Under the pieces are notes generated by a model that saw only the letters and a program-made list of their open reading frames with translations, was not told the DNA's origin and ran no database searches. Shown here piece by piece: positions 8,684 to 16,945 of a DNA stretch of 36,101 bases. How positions within the stretch are numbered: position 1 is the first letter of the stretch; each line of letters starts with the position of its first letter. This DNA is from JBJXGE01 sp046154185 (GTDB lineage Bacteria; Planctomycetota; UBA8108; UBA1146; JAJFFE01). The position numbers and the translations under genes are program-made. The stretch is taken from the NCBI GenBank assembly GCA_046154185.1, contig JBJXGE010000090.1, positions 1 to 36,101 on the forward strand, in the 5' to 3' direction.

Positions 8684-9731
8684 GCTGCACCTCCCGGAGC
8701 GCCGGGGCCACCGGCGTCGTGCCGTCGACATCTTCATCGAGGAGCGGCGCGTTGTCGCGCGTGTCCGCAAGAAACTTGCGGACGGTCGCGACCGATTCTT
8801 GCATGCCAATTTGATCGGGAATGTGGTGCGCAAACTTCACGAGGTCCGCGCCGCGCAAGAAGTCGCGCAAGAGTCGTTGATGGTCTTGGCTGAAATTCGG
8901 CGCGCGCGAAGCGGCCTCGAGAAATTCTTCTGTTGTGAGTTCGGGCGCGCGCACTTCGAAACGGTCTTCGACATAGCGCCGCACGATGCCGGAGAGTTGC
9001 ACGAAAAACGGATCGAAGGCTTCGACCCGGCTCGGGAGTCCGGCGGCGAGGAGCCGCTCGAGGCGCGCGAGCGCGATGTCGTGCGCGCTGCGGCGGCGCG
9101 CCAAGCGGCGCCAACGCGCGTACCAGCGCCAGCCGAACGGCGCAGCGATGAGAAGCGCCACGACGCCGGCGACGTACCAATGCCTGCGTTCGGGCGGCGG
9201 CGCCTGGAGGGGCTCGAGCTCTCCGAGCGCCGGGCGGAGCTTTGCGTTCACGTTCTCGACGAGCACCGACTTCACTTCGAAATCGAGCCGCTCCGTGAGG
9301 AGTTCGTAGCTCGGCTCCCCTTCGGGCCGCAAGCGTTCGCCGGGGCGCCGATCGAGAAACTCGACGATGAGAGGCGGCACGTGGTGCTTGCCGGACGAGG
9401 TGGTTTCGAGCGTGTACGTGTGGCGATAGACCGTGCGGCCCTGGCTGTCGATCTCCTGTTTCGGCACGACGGCGCTGATCGGCATCGACTCGAGCAGATT
9501 CTCCTCGATCAGTCCGGGCATCGTCACGGCGACACCCGGCGCGGCGGTGACAGTCAGTATGAGCGTGAGGGAATCGCCGATCGTCGGCGCCGAGGGTTCG
9601 AGTCGCAGCACCGCACTCACCGGGCCGAGCTCGCTCGATGTCTCGATGCCATCATCGGGGGCCGCGGAGGCGACGGCGTGCAACGATAAAGCCAGCGCTA
9701 GGAGCGGCACGATTTTCGAGCGGCGCCTCAT
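8676..9731 (-). CDS. Second BatD-like / DUF4381-type membrane protein
   Basis: A 351-residue protein with a signal peptide (hydrophobic 7-22, AxA-like end), a beta-rich extracytoplasmic domain (residues ~35-165, with LRLEPSAPTIGDSLTLILTV and YRHTYTLE, resembling an N-terminal BatD Ig-like unit), one TM helix (about 185-205) and a helical cytoplasmic tail (AHDIALARLERLL; IVRRYVEDRFEV; TTEEFLEAA). The tail matches what I know of DUF4381-type proteins, which usually sit between a DUF58 gene and batA, as here. ATG 9731 is chosen: it overlaps the DUF58 stop as ATGA with AAGGG just upstream. The same frame continues to 10538, but that extension lies inside the DUF58 gene and has shadow-like composition. 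The operon therefore has two BatD-type proteins of different length. Confidence 0.78.
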   Translation of the reverse strand: MRRRSKIVPLLALALSLHAVASAAPDDGIETSSELGPVSAVLRLEPSAPTIGDSLTLILTVTAAPGVAVTMPGLIEENLLESMPISAVVPKQEIDSQGRTVYRHTYTLETTSSGKHHVPPLIVEFLDRRPGERLRPEGEPSYELLTERLDFEVKSVLVENVNAKLRPALGELEPLQAPPPERRHWYVAGVVALLIAAPFGWRWYARWRRLARRRSAHDIALARLERLLAAGLPSRVEAFDPFFVQLSGIVRRYVEDRFEVRAPELTTEEFLEAASRAPNFSQDHQRLLRDFLRGADLVKFAHHIPDQIGMQESVATVRKFLADTRDNAPLLDEDVDGTTPVAPALREVQRV

Positions 9732-10705
9732 CGTCCCTTCCGCCTCTCGCGCATGCGGAAAAACTTGGCGAGCGGATCGACCACCGAGCTTGCGCAGTCG
9801 ACGTGGATGAAGTCGATACCGGAACCGTTCAAGCGACGGCGCAAGTTCTCGATGCGAGTGATCGCGAGTTCGTGCAAGCGGTCGCGAAACGCGGCCGAAC
9901 CCGTGTCGTAGAGTTGCGCGCGGCCGCTTTCCGCATCCTCGAGCGCGACGAGGCCGACATCCGGAATGGTCTCCTCGCGCGGGTCGGTCACCAACACGGC
10001 CACGACATCGTGTCGGCGATTGGCGGTGCGCAGTGCTTGCTCGTAGTCGTGGTCGAAGAAGTCGCTGACGACGAAGCACACGCTCTTGCGATGATTCACC
10101 GACAACAAGAACTCGAGCGCTTGGCCAATCCTCGTTGCGTGGCGCGGACTCTTTAGGCGCCGGCGGACGCCGCCGCCGAGACGCGCGAGGATGCCGCGTC
10201 GCCGCGTGCGGCCGAGCGCGCGAGCTTCCGCGTCCTCGATCTCGCTGCCGTGGGCGAGCACTTCGCGCACGACGCGGAGCGCGTGCCGCTGCCCTTTGCG
10301 CGGCGGGATGTATTTTTCGATGCCGCCGTGGAACAACGTGAGGCCGACCTTGTCGTCGTTGCGCGTCGCGGAGAATGCGAGGAGTGCGCACAACTCGGCG
10401 GTCGCCTCGAGCTTCGAGCGCGTCCCGCTGCCGAAGTCTTGCGAGCCGGACACATCGGCGACGAGATTGAGCGTCAGTTGCCGCTCCTCGACGTAGCGCT
10501 TCACGAACGGTTCGCCCATGCGGGCCGTCACGTTCCAATCGATCGTGCGCACATCATCACCGGCGACGTACGGCCGAACTTCATCGAACTCGATGCCGCG
10601 GCCTTTGAAAACGGAGACATATTCGCCCGCCAGCACATCGGCGACTTGCCGGCCGGTGCGGACCTGAATTTCGCGAACGCGACGAATGATTTCCTTAGCG
10701 AGCAT
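9728..10705 (-). CDS. DUF58-domain protein
   Basis: A 325-residue soluble protein. The DUF58 signature is complete: GRGIEFDEVRPYVAGDDVR and then IDWNVTAR (residues ~35-62). A degenerate VWA-like fold follows, with DVSGS (84-88) at the metal-site position. DUF58 proteins are nearly always coded next to MoxR ATPases and are thought to be their partners. The start codon is 24 bases after the moxR stop, with GAGG about eleven bases before the ATG. The stop overlaps the start of the next gene (ATGA). Typical family length is 290-440 residues, so it appears complete. The molecular role is not established. Confidence 0.9.
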   Translation of the reverse strand: MLAKEIIRRVREIQVRTGRQVADVLAGEYVSVFKGRGIEFDEVRPYVAGDDVRTIDWNVTARMGEPFVKRYVEERQLTLNLVADVSGSQDFGSGTRSKLEATAELCALLAFSATRNDDKVGLTLFHGGIEKYIPPRKGQRHALRVVREVLAHGSEIEDAEARALGRTRRRGILARLGGGVRRRLKSPRHATRIGQALEFLLSVNHRKSVCFVVSDFFDHDYEQALRTANRRHDVVAVLVTDPREETIPDVGLVALEDAESGRAQLYDTGSAAFRDRLHELAITRIENLRRRLNGSGIDFIHVDCASSVVDPLAKFFRMRERRKGR

Positions 10706-10729
10706 GGCGAGGTCGTCCTCTACGGCGCC

Positions 10730-11716
10730 TTAAGGAACCAGGACGCTGTCCAAGATGCGTTGAATCAAGTCTTCCGACTTCTTGCCTTCGGCTTCGGCTT
10801 CGTAGGTGAGCGTGATGCGGTGTCGCAGCACGTCGAAGGCGATGCTCTTCACGTCGTGCGGTGTGACGTAGCTGCGACCCTGCAAGAACGCAAAGGCCTT
10901 GGCGGCCTTCATGAGACTGATCGACGCGCGCGGACTGGCGCCGACTTCGATCATGTCTTCCAGCTCGGGGATCTTCGCTTCCTTCGGATTTCGCGACGCG
11001 TGCACGACGTCGACGATGTAATCGCGCACTTTGTTGTCGACGAAAATCTGCGCGACGATTCGGCGCGCGGAGAGGATCTCGTCGGGCGTCGCGACGTGAC
11101 CGACTTCCGGCATGGCTTGGCTGCCGGCCATGCGGTCGAGAATCTTGCGCTCTTCCTCGCGCGTCGGGTAGCCGACTTTAACTTTCAGCATGAAGCGATC
11201 GACTTGCGCTTCGGGGAGCGGATACGTGCCCTCTTGCTCGATCGGGTTTTGCGTCGCCAGCACGAGGAATGGCTCCTCGAGCGGGAAGGTCTTGCCGCCG
11301 ATCGTCGCTTGTCGTTCTTGCATCGCCTCGAGGAGCGCGGCTTGCACTTTTGCCGGCGCGCGGTTGATCTCGTCCGCCAAGATCAAGTTCGAAAAAATCG
11401 GCCCCTTCTTGATCGAGTACGTGCCTTCGCGCGGATTGAAGATCTCAGTGCCGATCACGTCGGCCGGCAACATGTCCGGTGTGAATTGGATGCGCGAGAA
11501 GCCCGTGCTGATCGCCGAAGCCAAACAGCGCACGGTCAAAGTCTTGGCGAGACCCGGCACGCCTTCGAGCAGCACGTGGCCGCCGCACAAGAGTCCAACC
11601 ATGAGGCGCGAAACCATTGCCTCCTGACCGACAAGCACTTTGCCGATCTCGTTCAGCAAGTTGGCGCCGAGCTTCGAGTGCTTGGCAATGTCATCGTTGA
11701 GTTGTGGTGCGGACAT
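10730..11716 (-). CDS. moxR: MoxR-family AAA+ ATPase
   Basis: A 328-residue cytoplasmic ATPase and first gene of the Bat operon. Walker A is GVPGLAKT (52-59), Walker B LILADE (111-116), sensor 1 ATQNPIEQEGTYPLPEAQVDRF (about 154-175, the MoxR hallmark), and a C-terminal lid domain contains GASPRAS. MoxR proteins act as chaperone-like ATPases for the assembly or activation of partner proteins, often ones with VWA domains, as coded next door. ATG 11716 is chosen because GAGGAGG lies a few bases upstream and the length then fits the family (about 320-340). The frame extends to 11932, but the extra residues have no family similarity. The ~230 bases between this gene and the stop of the AI-2E gene should hold the operon promoter. 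Confidence 0.95.
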   Translation of the reverse strand: MSAPQLNDDIAKHSKLGANLLNEIGKVLVGQEAMVSRLMVGLLCGGHVLLEGVPGLAKTLTVRCLASAISTGFSRIQFTPDMLPADVIGTEIFNPREGTYSIKKGPIFSNLILADEINRAPAKVQAALLEAMQERQATIGGKTFPLEEPFLVLATQNPIEQEGTYPLPEAQVDRFMLKVKVGYPTREEERKILDRMAGSQAMPEVGHVATPDEILSARRIVAQIFVDNKVRDYIVDVVHASRNPKEAKIPELEDMIEVGASPRASISLMKAAKAFAFLQGRSYVTPHDVKSIAFDVLRHRITLTYEAEAEGKKSEDLIQRILDSVLVP

Positions 11717-11950
11717 TGTCCTCCTCAAATGAATCGTTGTGGTGGTGCAATTCGCGGGCATTTCAGGCCGAGGATCGATGCAGATAGCAGTAGGACTGCG
11801 GAAGCACTGCGAGCATGCGACTCGGATGTCGTCTTCTCGTGTCTCTCCATGAACCCGCGGGTCCGGGCCACGAATTGAGGCGCGTATGCTAGCGGTCGAG
11901 GCGGATCGATGCCAGTCTAGAGAACGTAGCACGGACGTGGCGCCGTCGGG

Positions 11951-13807
11951 TCAGGTGGCGGTCGTGCCGGAAGGCGCTGGGCCGGGCTCGGCGACCACCA
12001 GCGTGCGAATAAGATAGACCGACACCGGCACACCGAGGAGGAGACCCCAAACACCGAAAAAGTACTCACCGACAGCCAGAATTCCGAGCACCATGACGGG
12101 ATGCAAATGCAGCATGTCACCGAGAATTTTCGGGTTAAGAAAACTCGTTTCGATGAAGTGGATGACGAGGATCGCGAAGATCGCTTCGACCGCCAATACC
12201 CAGTCACCTTGCAAGATCGCGACGGCCGCGATCGGGATGCTCGACAACACGACACCCAGCACGGGAATGAAACTGCAGATCAATACGATGGCGCACAAGA
12301 AAAACTCATTCTCGATCCCGATCAGTTTGAGCGCGACAAAGGTCAAGAGCGTGTTGACGATCGCGATCACCCCCTGCGCCTGAAACGCACGGCCGATCAA
12401 CCGACCGAAGTTCAACAGCCCCGGCGCAATTTCGCGGTAGAAGTCGCGAGCCTTGCTGTGCTCGAGCTGCTGTACACCTCGCCGGAGCCGCGGCATGTCG
12501 AAGGTGATGAAGAAACTCAAGAGCAGCGACAAGCTCGTTTGCACGAGCAGTTCGAAAATATTGAAGCCGAGGTTGATCGTCCAAGCTCCGAAGCCGGGCA
12601 CGCGCTCGGCGACAAAAGCTCTGAGCTTCGCCGGCTGCAAGAATTCGATGTCACTCGTGGCGTCGAGCGCCAACTCCTGGCGACGCTTGGCGCGGAAGTT
12701 CTCTAACACTCGCGCTTCACGTTGCGGCAGTGTTAGCCCGCCCGACTCGATCGCTTCGAACTGCTCCTTGTCGACGGCCGCCTCTCGTTGCTTAAAACCG
12801 TCATAGTCGTACTTGCGTTTCAGAGGCTCGAGCGTCGCCGCCTCTTCGTAGTACTTCTTGAAGCGCGCCTCGAGCGCATTCTCTTTCTTGATGTCGGCCG
12901 ACGCCTCTTTGCCCAAATGGTCCTTGAAGATGCTGACCCATTCGGCTTGCGCCGCGCCGATCAGTTGGCGATTCACGAACGCGAGCTTGAGCTCGTACTC
13001 GCGGTTCTCCACGTGAGCGGCCGTTTTCTTGTACTCTTCGAAACTGATGCCGGGATATTGACTCTGGTATTTTTGCAACCAGAGGTGCGAGTCGAGATGC
13101 GTGTCCTCGTAGATTCTCAGCAACTCGGGACGCGTGCGCTCATACTCATCGAGTTTGATCGTGTGGATCATCCATTGTTTTAGCGCGTCCTGGTCGGTGC
13201 CATCCTCCCGCAACTTGCGGTAGGCGAGTTCTCCCTCTCGTTCGATGAGATCGAGCTCGAACTTGCGCCGAAACGCCTCGGCCTCACGGAGAAACAGCTC
13301 ATGAGCAATGGTCGCCGATTCTTTGTCGCGGAATTCCTGGAGATGTTCCTTCAGTAGCAGGTCGCCGCCAGGCACGCGATAGATCGCATCGTAGCGCCAG
13401 GCGCCGATTGTCTTCGCCAGCACCTCTTCGAGCAGTTGCTCGTAGTTGAGATTGCGCGCGTAGCGAAGCAGCTCTTCGCGCTGCTTGTTCAGTGGTTGGT
13501 AGAGGAGCCGGCCGACGACGAAAATCGTCCCCAAGAGCAGCACAAACCCGATCACCGCCATGACTCGTTGCAACCAGGCGCGTTCGCGATTCGGGGAGAC
13601 GAGGCGAGTCGCGCGGCCGACGACGTTGGTCATGATGTACGTGATCATGAACGTCATGAAGATCACGAAGAAGAAGTGCCGGAGCACATAAACGAGCGAC
13701 AGGAACAAACCCCAAATCAGAAACTTCTCCCACGGAAACCACGAGAGAAAACGACTAGCTGGGTGCGCGGGGCCGGCATTGGTCATTGGGGCGGCAGCGT
13801 CAGGCAA
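11951..13807 (-). CDS. AI-2E-family (PerM/TqsA-type) membrane protein with a large inserted soluble domain
   Basis: A 618-residue protein. The C-terminal half (~410-605) is a clear AI-2E family core: SLSLLLSFFITFDMPRL, GRLIGRAFQAQG, LICSFIPVLG, and FIETSFLNPKILGDMLHLHPVMV then a GLLLGVPVSVYL end. N-terminal TM helices lie at about 28-60 and 82-103. Family members are normally about 340-400 residues; here residues ~106-410 form a charged, mostly helical region instead of the usual short loop. The family includes exporters of small molecules and putative sodium/proton antiporters, so substrate cannot be named. The first start is TTG 13807 with AGGAG nine bases upstream; ATG 13786 lacks a ribosome binding site. 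It lies 95 bases after the histidine kinase gene on the same strand, so the two may be cotranscribed. Confidence 0.83.
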   Translation of the reverse strand: MPDAAAPMTNAGPAHPASRFLSWFPWEKFLIWGLFLSLVYVLRHFFFVIFMTFMITYIMTNVVGRATRLVSPNRERAWLQRVMAVIGFVLLLGTIFVVGRLLYQPLNKQREELLRYARNLNYEQLLEEVLAKTIGAWRYDAIYRVPGGDLLLKEHLQEFRDKESATIAHELFLREAEAFRRKFELDLIEREGELAYRKLREDGTDQDALKQWMIHTIKLDEYERTRPELLRIYEDTHLDSHLWLQKYQSQYPGISFEEYKKTAAHVENREYELKLAFVNRQLIGAAQAEWVSIFKDHLGKEASADIKKENALEARFKKYYEEAATLEPLKRKYDYDGFKQREAAVDKEQFEAIESGGLTLPQREARVLENFRAKRRQELALDATSDIEFLQPAKLRAFVAERVPGFGAWTINLGFNIFELLVQTSLSLLLSFFITFDMPRLRRGVQQLEHSKARDFYREIAPGLLNFGRLIGRAFQAQGVIAIVNTLLTFVALKLIGIENEFFLCAIVLICSFIPVLGVVLSSIPIAAVAILQGDWVLAVEAIFAILVIHFIETSFLNPKILGDMLHLHPVMVLGILAVGEYFFGVWGLLLGVPVSVYLIRTLVVAEPGPAPSGTTAT

Positions 13808-13902
13808 TCGACAATTCTCCTAGCGATTCGAATCCCGCGGGCCGATCGAGACCGCACCATACCAAAGCGCCATCGGCAAGGCAAACTTCGACACCCGCCG
13901 CA

Positions 13903-15999
13903 TCACGATTGTGTGACGGTCGACGCCCGTTGCGCGCGCAGTTGTGCGCCCGACTTCAGCACGCGCGCCACCATTTCGAGGAGCTCGGCGCGCTTGAGGG
14001 GCTTCGTCAAGAACTCATCGCAACCAGCATCGAGACATCGCGCGCGGTCGCTGGCCATCGCGTTGGCTGTCAGCGCGATGATCGGCAGTCGGAAACCCTC
14101 GCTGCGTAGACGGCTGACGAGCGTGTAGCCGTCCATTTCCGGCATCTGCATGTCAGTGACGAGCAGCGTAAAGGGGCGATTGGCACGCGCCGCCGCAATG
14201 AGTGACTCGTACGCATGACGACCGTCGTTCGCCACATCGAGTGTGTAGCCCGCCTTGCGCAGATACGCGCCGAATAACCGCTGGTTGTCGATGCCGTCTT
14301 CCGCTAACAGGACGCGCGTCGTCGCCGGATCGACCAGCGCTTCGTCGGCTGGATCGCAGAGCGTCGTGGCGGCGAGTCGCGGTGCGCCCACGCCGCGCTG
14401 CGAATTCTCGACTGAGGAGCGCGGCTTCCTAATCAAGCGTGTCGCGAGCTTCTGATAGCGAATCCTGAGCGTGAAGACCGTGCCGGCGCCGGTCGCACTC
14501 GCGACGCTGATGTCGCCGCCGAGCATCAGCGCGAGATTGCGCGAGATCGCGAGTCCAAGACCCGTCCCGCCGAAGCGTCGACTCATCGACCCATCCGCTT
14601 GCGAGAACGGTTTGAAGAGCTGCGCAACTTGTTCCTTTGTCATGCCCATGCCGGTGTCTCGCACCTCGAAAGCGAGTTGTGGTGTCGCGCCATCGATCTC
14701 GAGTACCGACGCGGTGACGCGTACTTCACCGTGCTTCGTGAACTTGATCGCGTTACTGAGCAGATTCAGCAGGATCTGGCGCAGCCGCGTCGGATCGCCG
14801 AGCGCGCTTGACGGCAGATCTCGGGACGCCTCGATCTCGAACTTGAGGCCCTTCGCTTGCGCGCGCGGCATGAGGAGTTGTTGCACTTCGAACAGCACTT
14901 CGGCGGGCGAGTACTCGATGTTTTCGATCGAGAGTTTGCCAGCTTCGATCTTGGAGAAGTCCAGAATGTCGTTGATGACCGTGAGCAGGTGGCTGCCATT
15001 GCGACGAATCGTCTCGATGCCGTCCACGCGCTCGCTTTCGGAAAGCGTGGAATCGAGCAGCATGTCGGCATAGCCCAAGATCGCCGTCATGGGCGTGCGA
15101 ATCTCGTGGCTCATGTTAGCGAGAAACTGGCTCTTGGCGTTGTTGGCGCTGTCGGCCGCTTCGAGCGCAGTCTTGAGATCGTTCGTCCTATCTTTCACTC
15201 GCCCCTCGAGCGCTTCGTTGGCCTGTTTCAGCTCGGCATCGCGCGCCTCGATCTCGGTCAGCATCGCGTTGAAAGTATCGGTGAGCGCGCCGATCTCGTC
15301 GGGCGACCGCTTGTGAGCGCGCAGACTGAAGTCGTGTTGCTCCGAAACCTGTTGCGCAGTCGCCGACAGGTGCAGAATCGGCTCGGATATGCGGCGTTGA
15401 AGTTTGGCCGCCAGCAGGTACGCCATGGCGGCGGCGGCGAGTTGCACGACGATCAGGATGCACGCGCGCAACCCGAGGTCGACATAGATTTCGTCGAGGT
15501 TCTGCACGAGCACGAGCCAGCCGACCTGTTTTCCGCTTTGCTCGACCGGGCGCGTGACGATCAATTCGCGACCCGCAAAGCGCGCGCCGTGGTGGAGCGG
15601 CTCCGTGCTCGCCAAGTGGCGATAGGCTTCGCCGGCATTCGGGCGCGCGTACGTCGCGAAGGTCGAGCCGTCGATTTTTTTTACTTCGGCGCACAGGATG
15701 GCGGCGTCCGCGTTCAGCATCGCAAGCGCCTTGGCCGCATCGGTCGGTTGGTCGAACGCGAGCGGAGCGGAGACGTACCCCGCCGTCAGGTCCGCTTCGA
15801 CGAAGAGATCCTGTGTGACGCGCGCGCGCACTTGGATGAACCCGATGATCAAGAGCGTGATGCCCGCGACCAGGAGCGCTGCCGTGGTGATGGCCATGGC
15901 ATTTCGAATGAGGCGCACGCGGATGGAAATAGGTCGTCGCCGCTTGCGACGTTGGCGCAGCAGCCATCTCGAATCGTCAGTGGGCTCGCGGATTTCCAA
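13903..15999 (-). CDS. Hybrid sensor histidine kinase with receiver domain
   Basis: A 698-residue membrane kinase. Order of parts: TM 1 (33-55), extracytoplasmic sensor region (~56-177, CHASE8-like in layout), TM 2 (178-198), HAMP (199-251), coiled coil, HisKA with the phospho-acceptor H298 in SHEIRTPM, HATPase with the N box at N416, DTGMGM (448-453) and GGTGLGL, then a receiver domain (~562-685) with the acceptor D616 (LLVTDMQMPEMDG) and K666 (LTKPL). It should autophosphorylate and pass phosphate to its own receiver. No DNA-binding response regulator or Hpt protein is coded nearby, so the output is unknown. The start is TTG 15999 with a GAGGA motif ten bases upstream; the frame closes at a stop 15 bases further up. 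The AI-2E-family gene follows on the same strand. Confidence 0.93.
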   Translation of the reverse strand: MEIREPTDDSRWLLRQRRKRRRPISIRVRLIRNAMAITTAALLVAGITLLIIGFIQVRARVTQDLFVEADLTAGYVSAPLAFDQPTDAAKALAMLNADAAILCAEVKKIDGSTFATYARPNAGEAYRHLASTEPLHHGARFAGRELIVTRPVEQSGKQVGWLVLVQNLDEIYVDLGLRACILIVVQLAAAAMAYLLAAKLQRRISEPILHLSATAQQVSEQHDFSLRAHKRSPDEIGALTDTFNAMLTEIEARDAELKQANEALEGRVKDRTNDLKTALEAADSANNAKSQFLANMSHEIRTPMTAILGYADMLLDSTLSESERVDGIETIRRNGSHLLTVINDILDFSKIEAGKLSIENIEYSPAEVLFEVQQLLMPRAQAKGLKFEIEASRDLPSSALGDPTRLRQILLNLLSNAIKFTKHGEVRVTASVLEIDGATPQLAFEVRDTGMGMTKEQVAQLFKPFSQADGSMSRRFGGTGLGLAISRNLALMLGGDISVASATGAGTVFTLRIRYQKLATRLIRKPRSSVENSQRGVGAPRLAATTLCDPADEALVDPATTRVLLAEDGIDNQRLFGAYLRKAGYTLDVANDGRHAYESLIAAARANRPFTLLVTDMQMPEMDGYTLVSRLRSEGFRLPIIALTANAMASDRARCLDAGCDEFLTKPLKRAELLEMVARVLKSGAQLRAQRASTVTQS

Positions 16000-16317
16000 G
16001 TTGCTGTCAGTCCTCTACGGCTCGCGCGAATATGAGCAGTTGCGGCTCAGCTTTCCCACGGTGCCCGCATGCGATATCGCGCGCCGGAGCGCGCAAAGTC
16101 GCGACGCGCCGACGGCCTGGGCGGAGCGTCGTCTATTTCCCTCAACAAGTTATTTCGGTTTCGCGCGCCCGGTCACACTAGACAATCCGTCGGCGCAATC
16201 CGGCGCCGCGGCATCGGCAGCGTCGCCGAAGGCGACGACGTGGAGTGGTAGTCGCGACCGCGCGCCGAGAAATTGCGGGCATAAAGCGCATACGCATGGC
16301 AAATTGGCGAGCCGGCA
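16000..16317. other. Intergenic region upstream of the histidine kinase gene
   Basis: These 318 bases lie between the beta-barrel stop and the histidine kinase start, both genes being on the minus strand. No convincing gene is seen. A perfect seven-base inverted repeat with a three-base loop (CGTCGCC-GAA-GGCGACG, 16221-16237) lies about 80 bases past the barrel stop and has no T-run. The kinase promoter is expected here, but I could not pick out a good -35/-10 pair. Confidence 0.5.
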
Positions 16318-16917
16318 CTAGAAGCTAAAGGCAAACCCGAAGAGCACATCGAGCCGGTCCTGCTCGCCGCCAAGTTCGCGCTCGAAGTCAGCGTGGGTGT
16401 AACGCGGTTGCACGACGAACGAAAGCTGTGGTGTCAGCCAATGGCGCACGCCGACGTGCACGCCGTAGGAGATTTCGTTGTCCTGCGTCGCCCCGTCGTC
16501 AAAGACCGTGAGACCGACGTGTGGACCCGCGAAGACCGACGTGCGCGGCGCCAAGTAATAGTTGTAGTTGTAGTAGGGGCCGATCAGGATCGTGTAGGCG
16601 TCGTCGGTGGCGATCTCGCTATTCGTGTAGAGCATGCCGAGATTCGCCCCGACTTCGTGCGCACGCGATAAGAAATAACCGAGCTCACTTTGCGTGACGA
16701 GTCGTTCGGACTTGCCGTTGTCGTCATCCTCATACGAGTACGATCCCGACAGGCCCAACAAAAACTGCCGATCGCGCGGCCCGTAACGGCCGTCGTCGAA
16801 ACCCGCGCAGCCGACGAGCACGCCAAGCGCACCCAGCGCCGCTACCCGTGTGCGCCATCTTGAGCGCGCGCCGCTCCGCGCACACGACTTCCTAGTTCTT
16901 GTCGCATTCCCCCGCAT
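16318..16917 (-). CDS. Small outer-membrane beta-barrel protein
   Basis: A 199-residue exported protein. The N-terminus is arginine-rich and then hydrophobic (VAALGALGVLVGC); LVGC is a good lipobox, so it may be acylated. The mature part has alternating strands rich in tyrosine and glycine (GLSGSYSYEDDD, ELGYFLSRAHEVGANLGMLY, IGPYYNYNYYLAPRTSVFAGPHVGL, EISYGVHVGVRHWL, SFVVQPRYTHADF) and ends FGFAFSF with a terminal aromatic residue, the usual signal of an outer-membrane barrel of about eight strands. ATG 16917 is chosen because GGAG lies six bases before it. The frame runs on to 17349, but that part overlaps the upstream gene and has shadow-like composition. The start is 28 bases after the upstream stop, so it is probably the last gene of the kinase operon. 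Confidence 0.8.
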   Translation of the reverse strand: MRGNATRTRKSCARSGARSRWRTRVAALGALGVLVGCAGFDDGRYGPRDRQFLLGLSGSYSYEDDDNGKSERLVTQSELGYFLSRAHEVGANLGMLYTNSEIATDDAYTILIGPYYNYNYYLAPRTSVFAGPHVGLTVFDDGATQDNEISYGVHVGVRHWLTPQLSFVVQPRYTHADFERELGGEQDRLDVLFGFAFSF

Positions 16918-16945
16918 GCTGAACTCCGTTTCTTGGCTAGGATTG

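Noticed and set aside
9732..10538. N-terminal extension of the BatD-like gene
   Set aside because: It lies inside the DUF58 gene, is arginine-rich like other shadow frames, and the ATG at 9731 with a signal peptide after it is a far better start.
10250..11878. 542-residue open frame on the + strand
   Set aside because: It lies opposite moxR and the DUF58 gene, both with complete family motifs. It has no family features and is explained by GC-biased codon use.
11886..11915. CTGGCA-N18-TAGCAT upstream of moxR on the - strand as a promoter
   Set aside because: The match to the consensus is weak at both boxes and the spacer is long; sequence alone does not support a call.
16221..16237. Seven-base perfect inverted repeat as a terminator of the barrel operon
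   Set aside because: There is no T-run in either direction and it is about 80 bases from the stop; short GC palindromes are expected by chance at this base composition.
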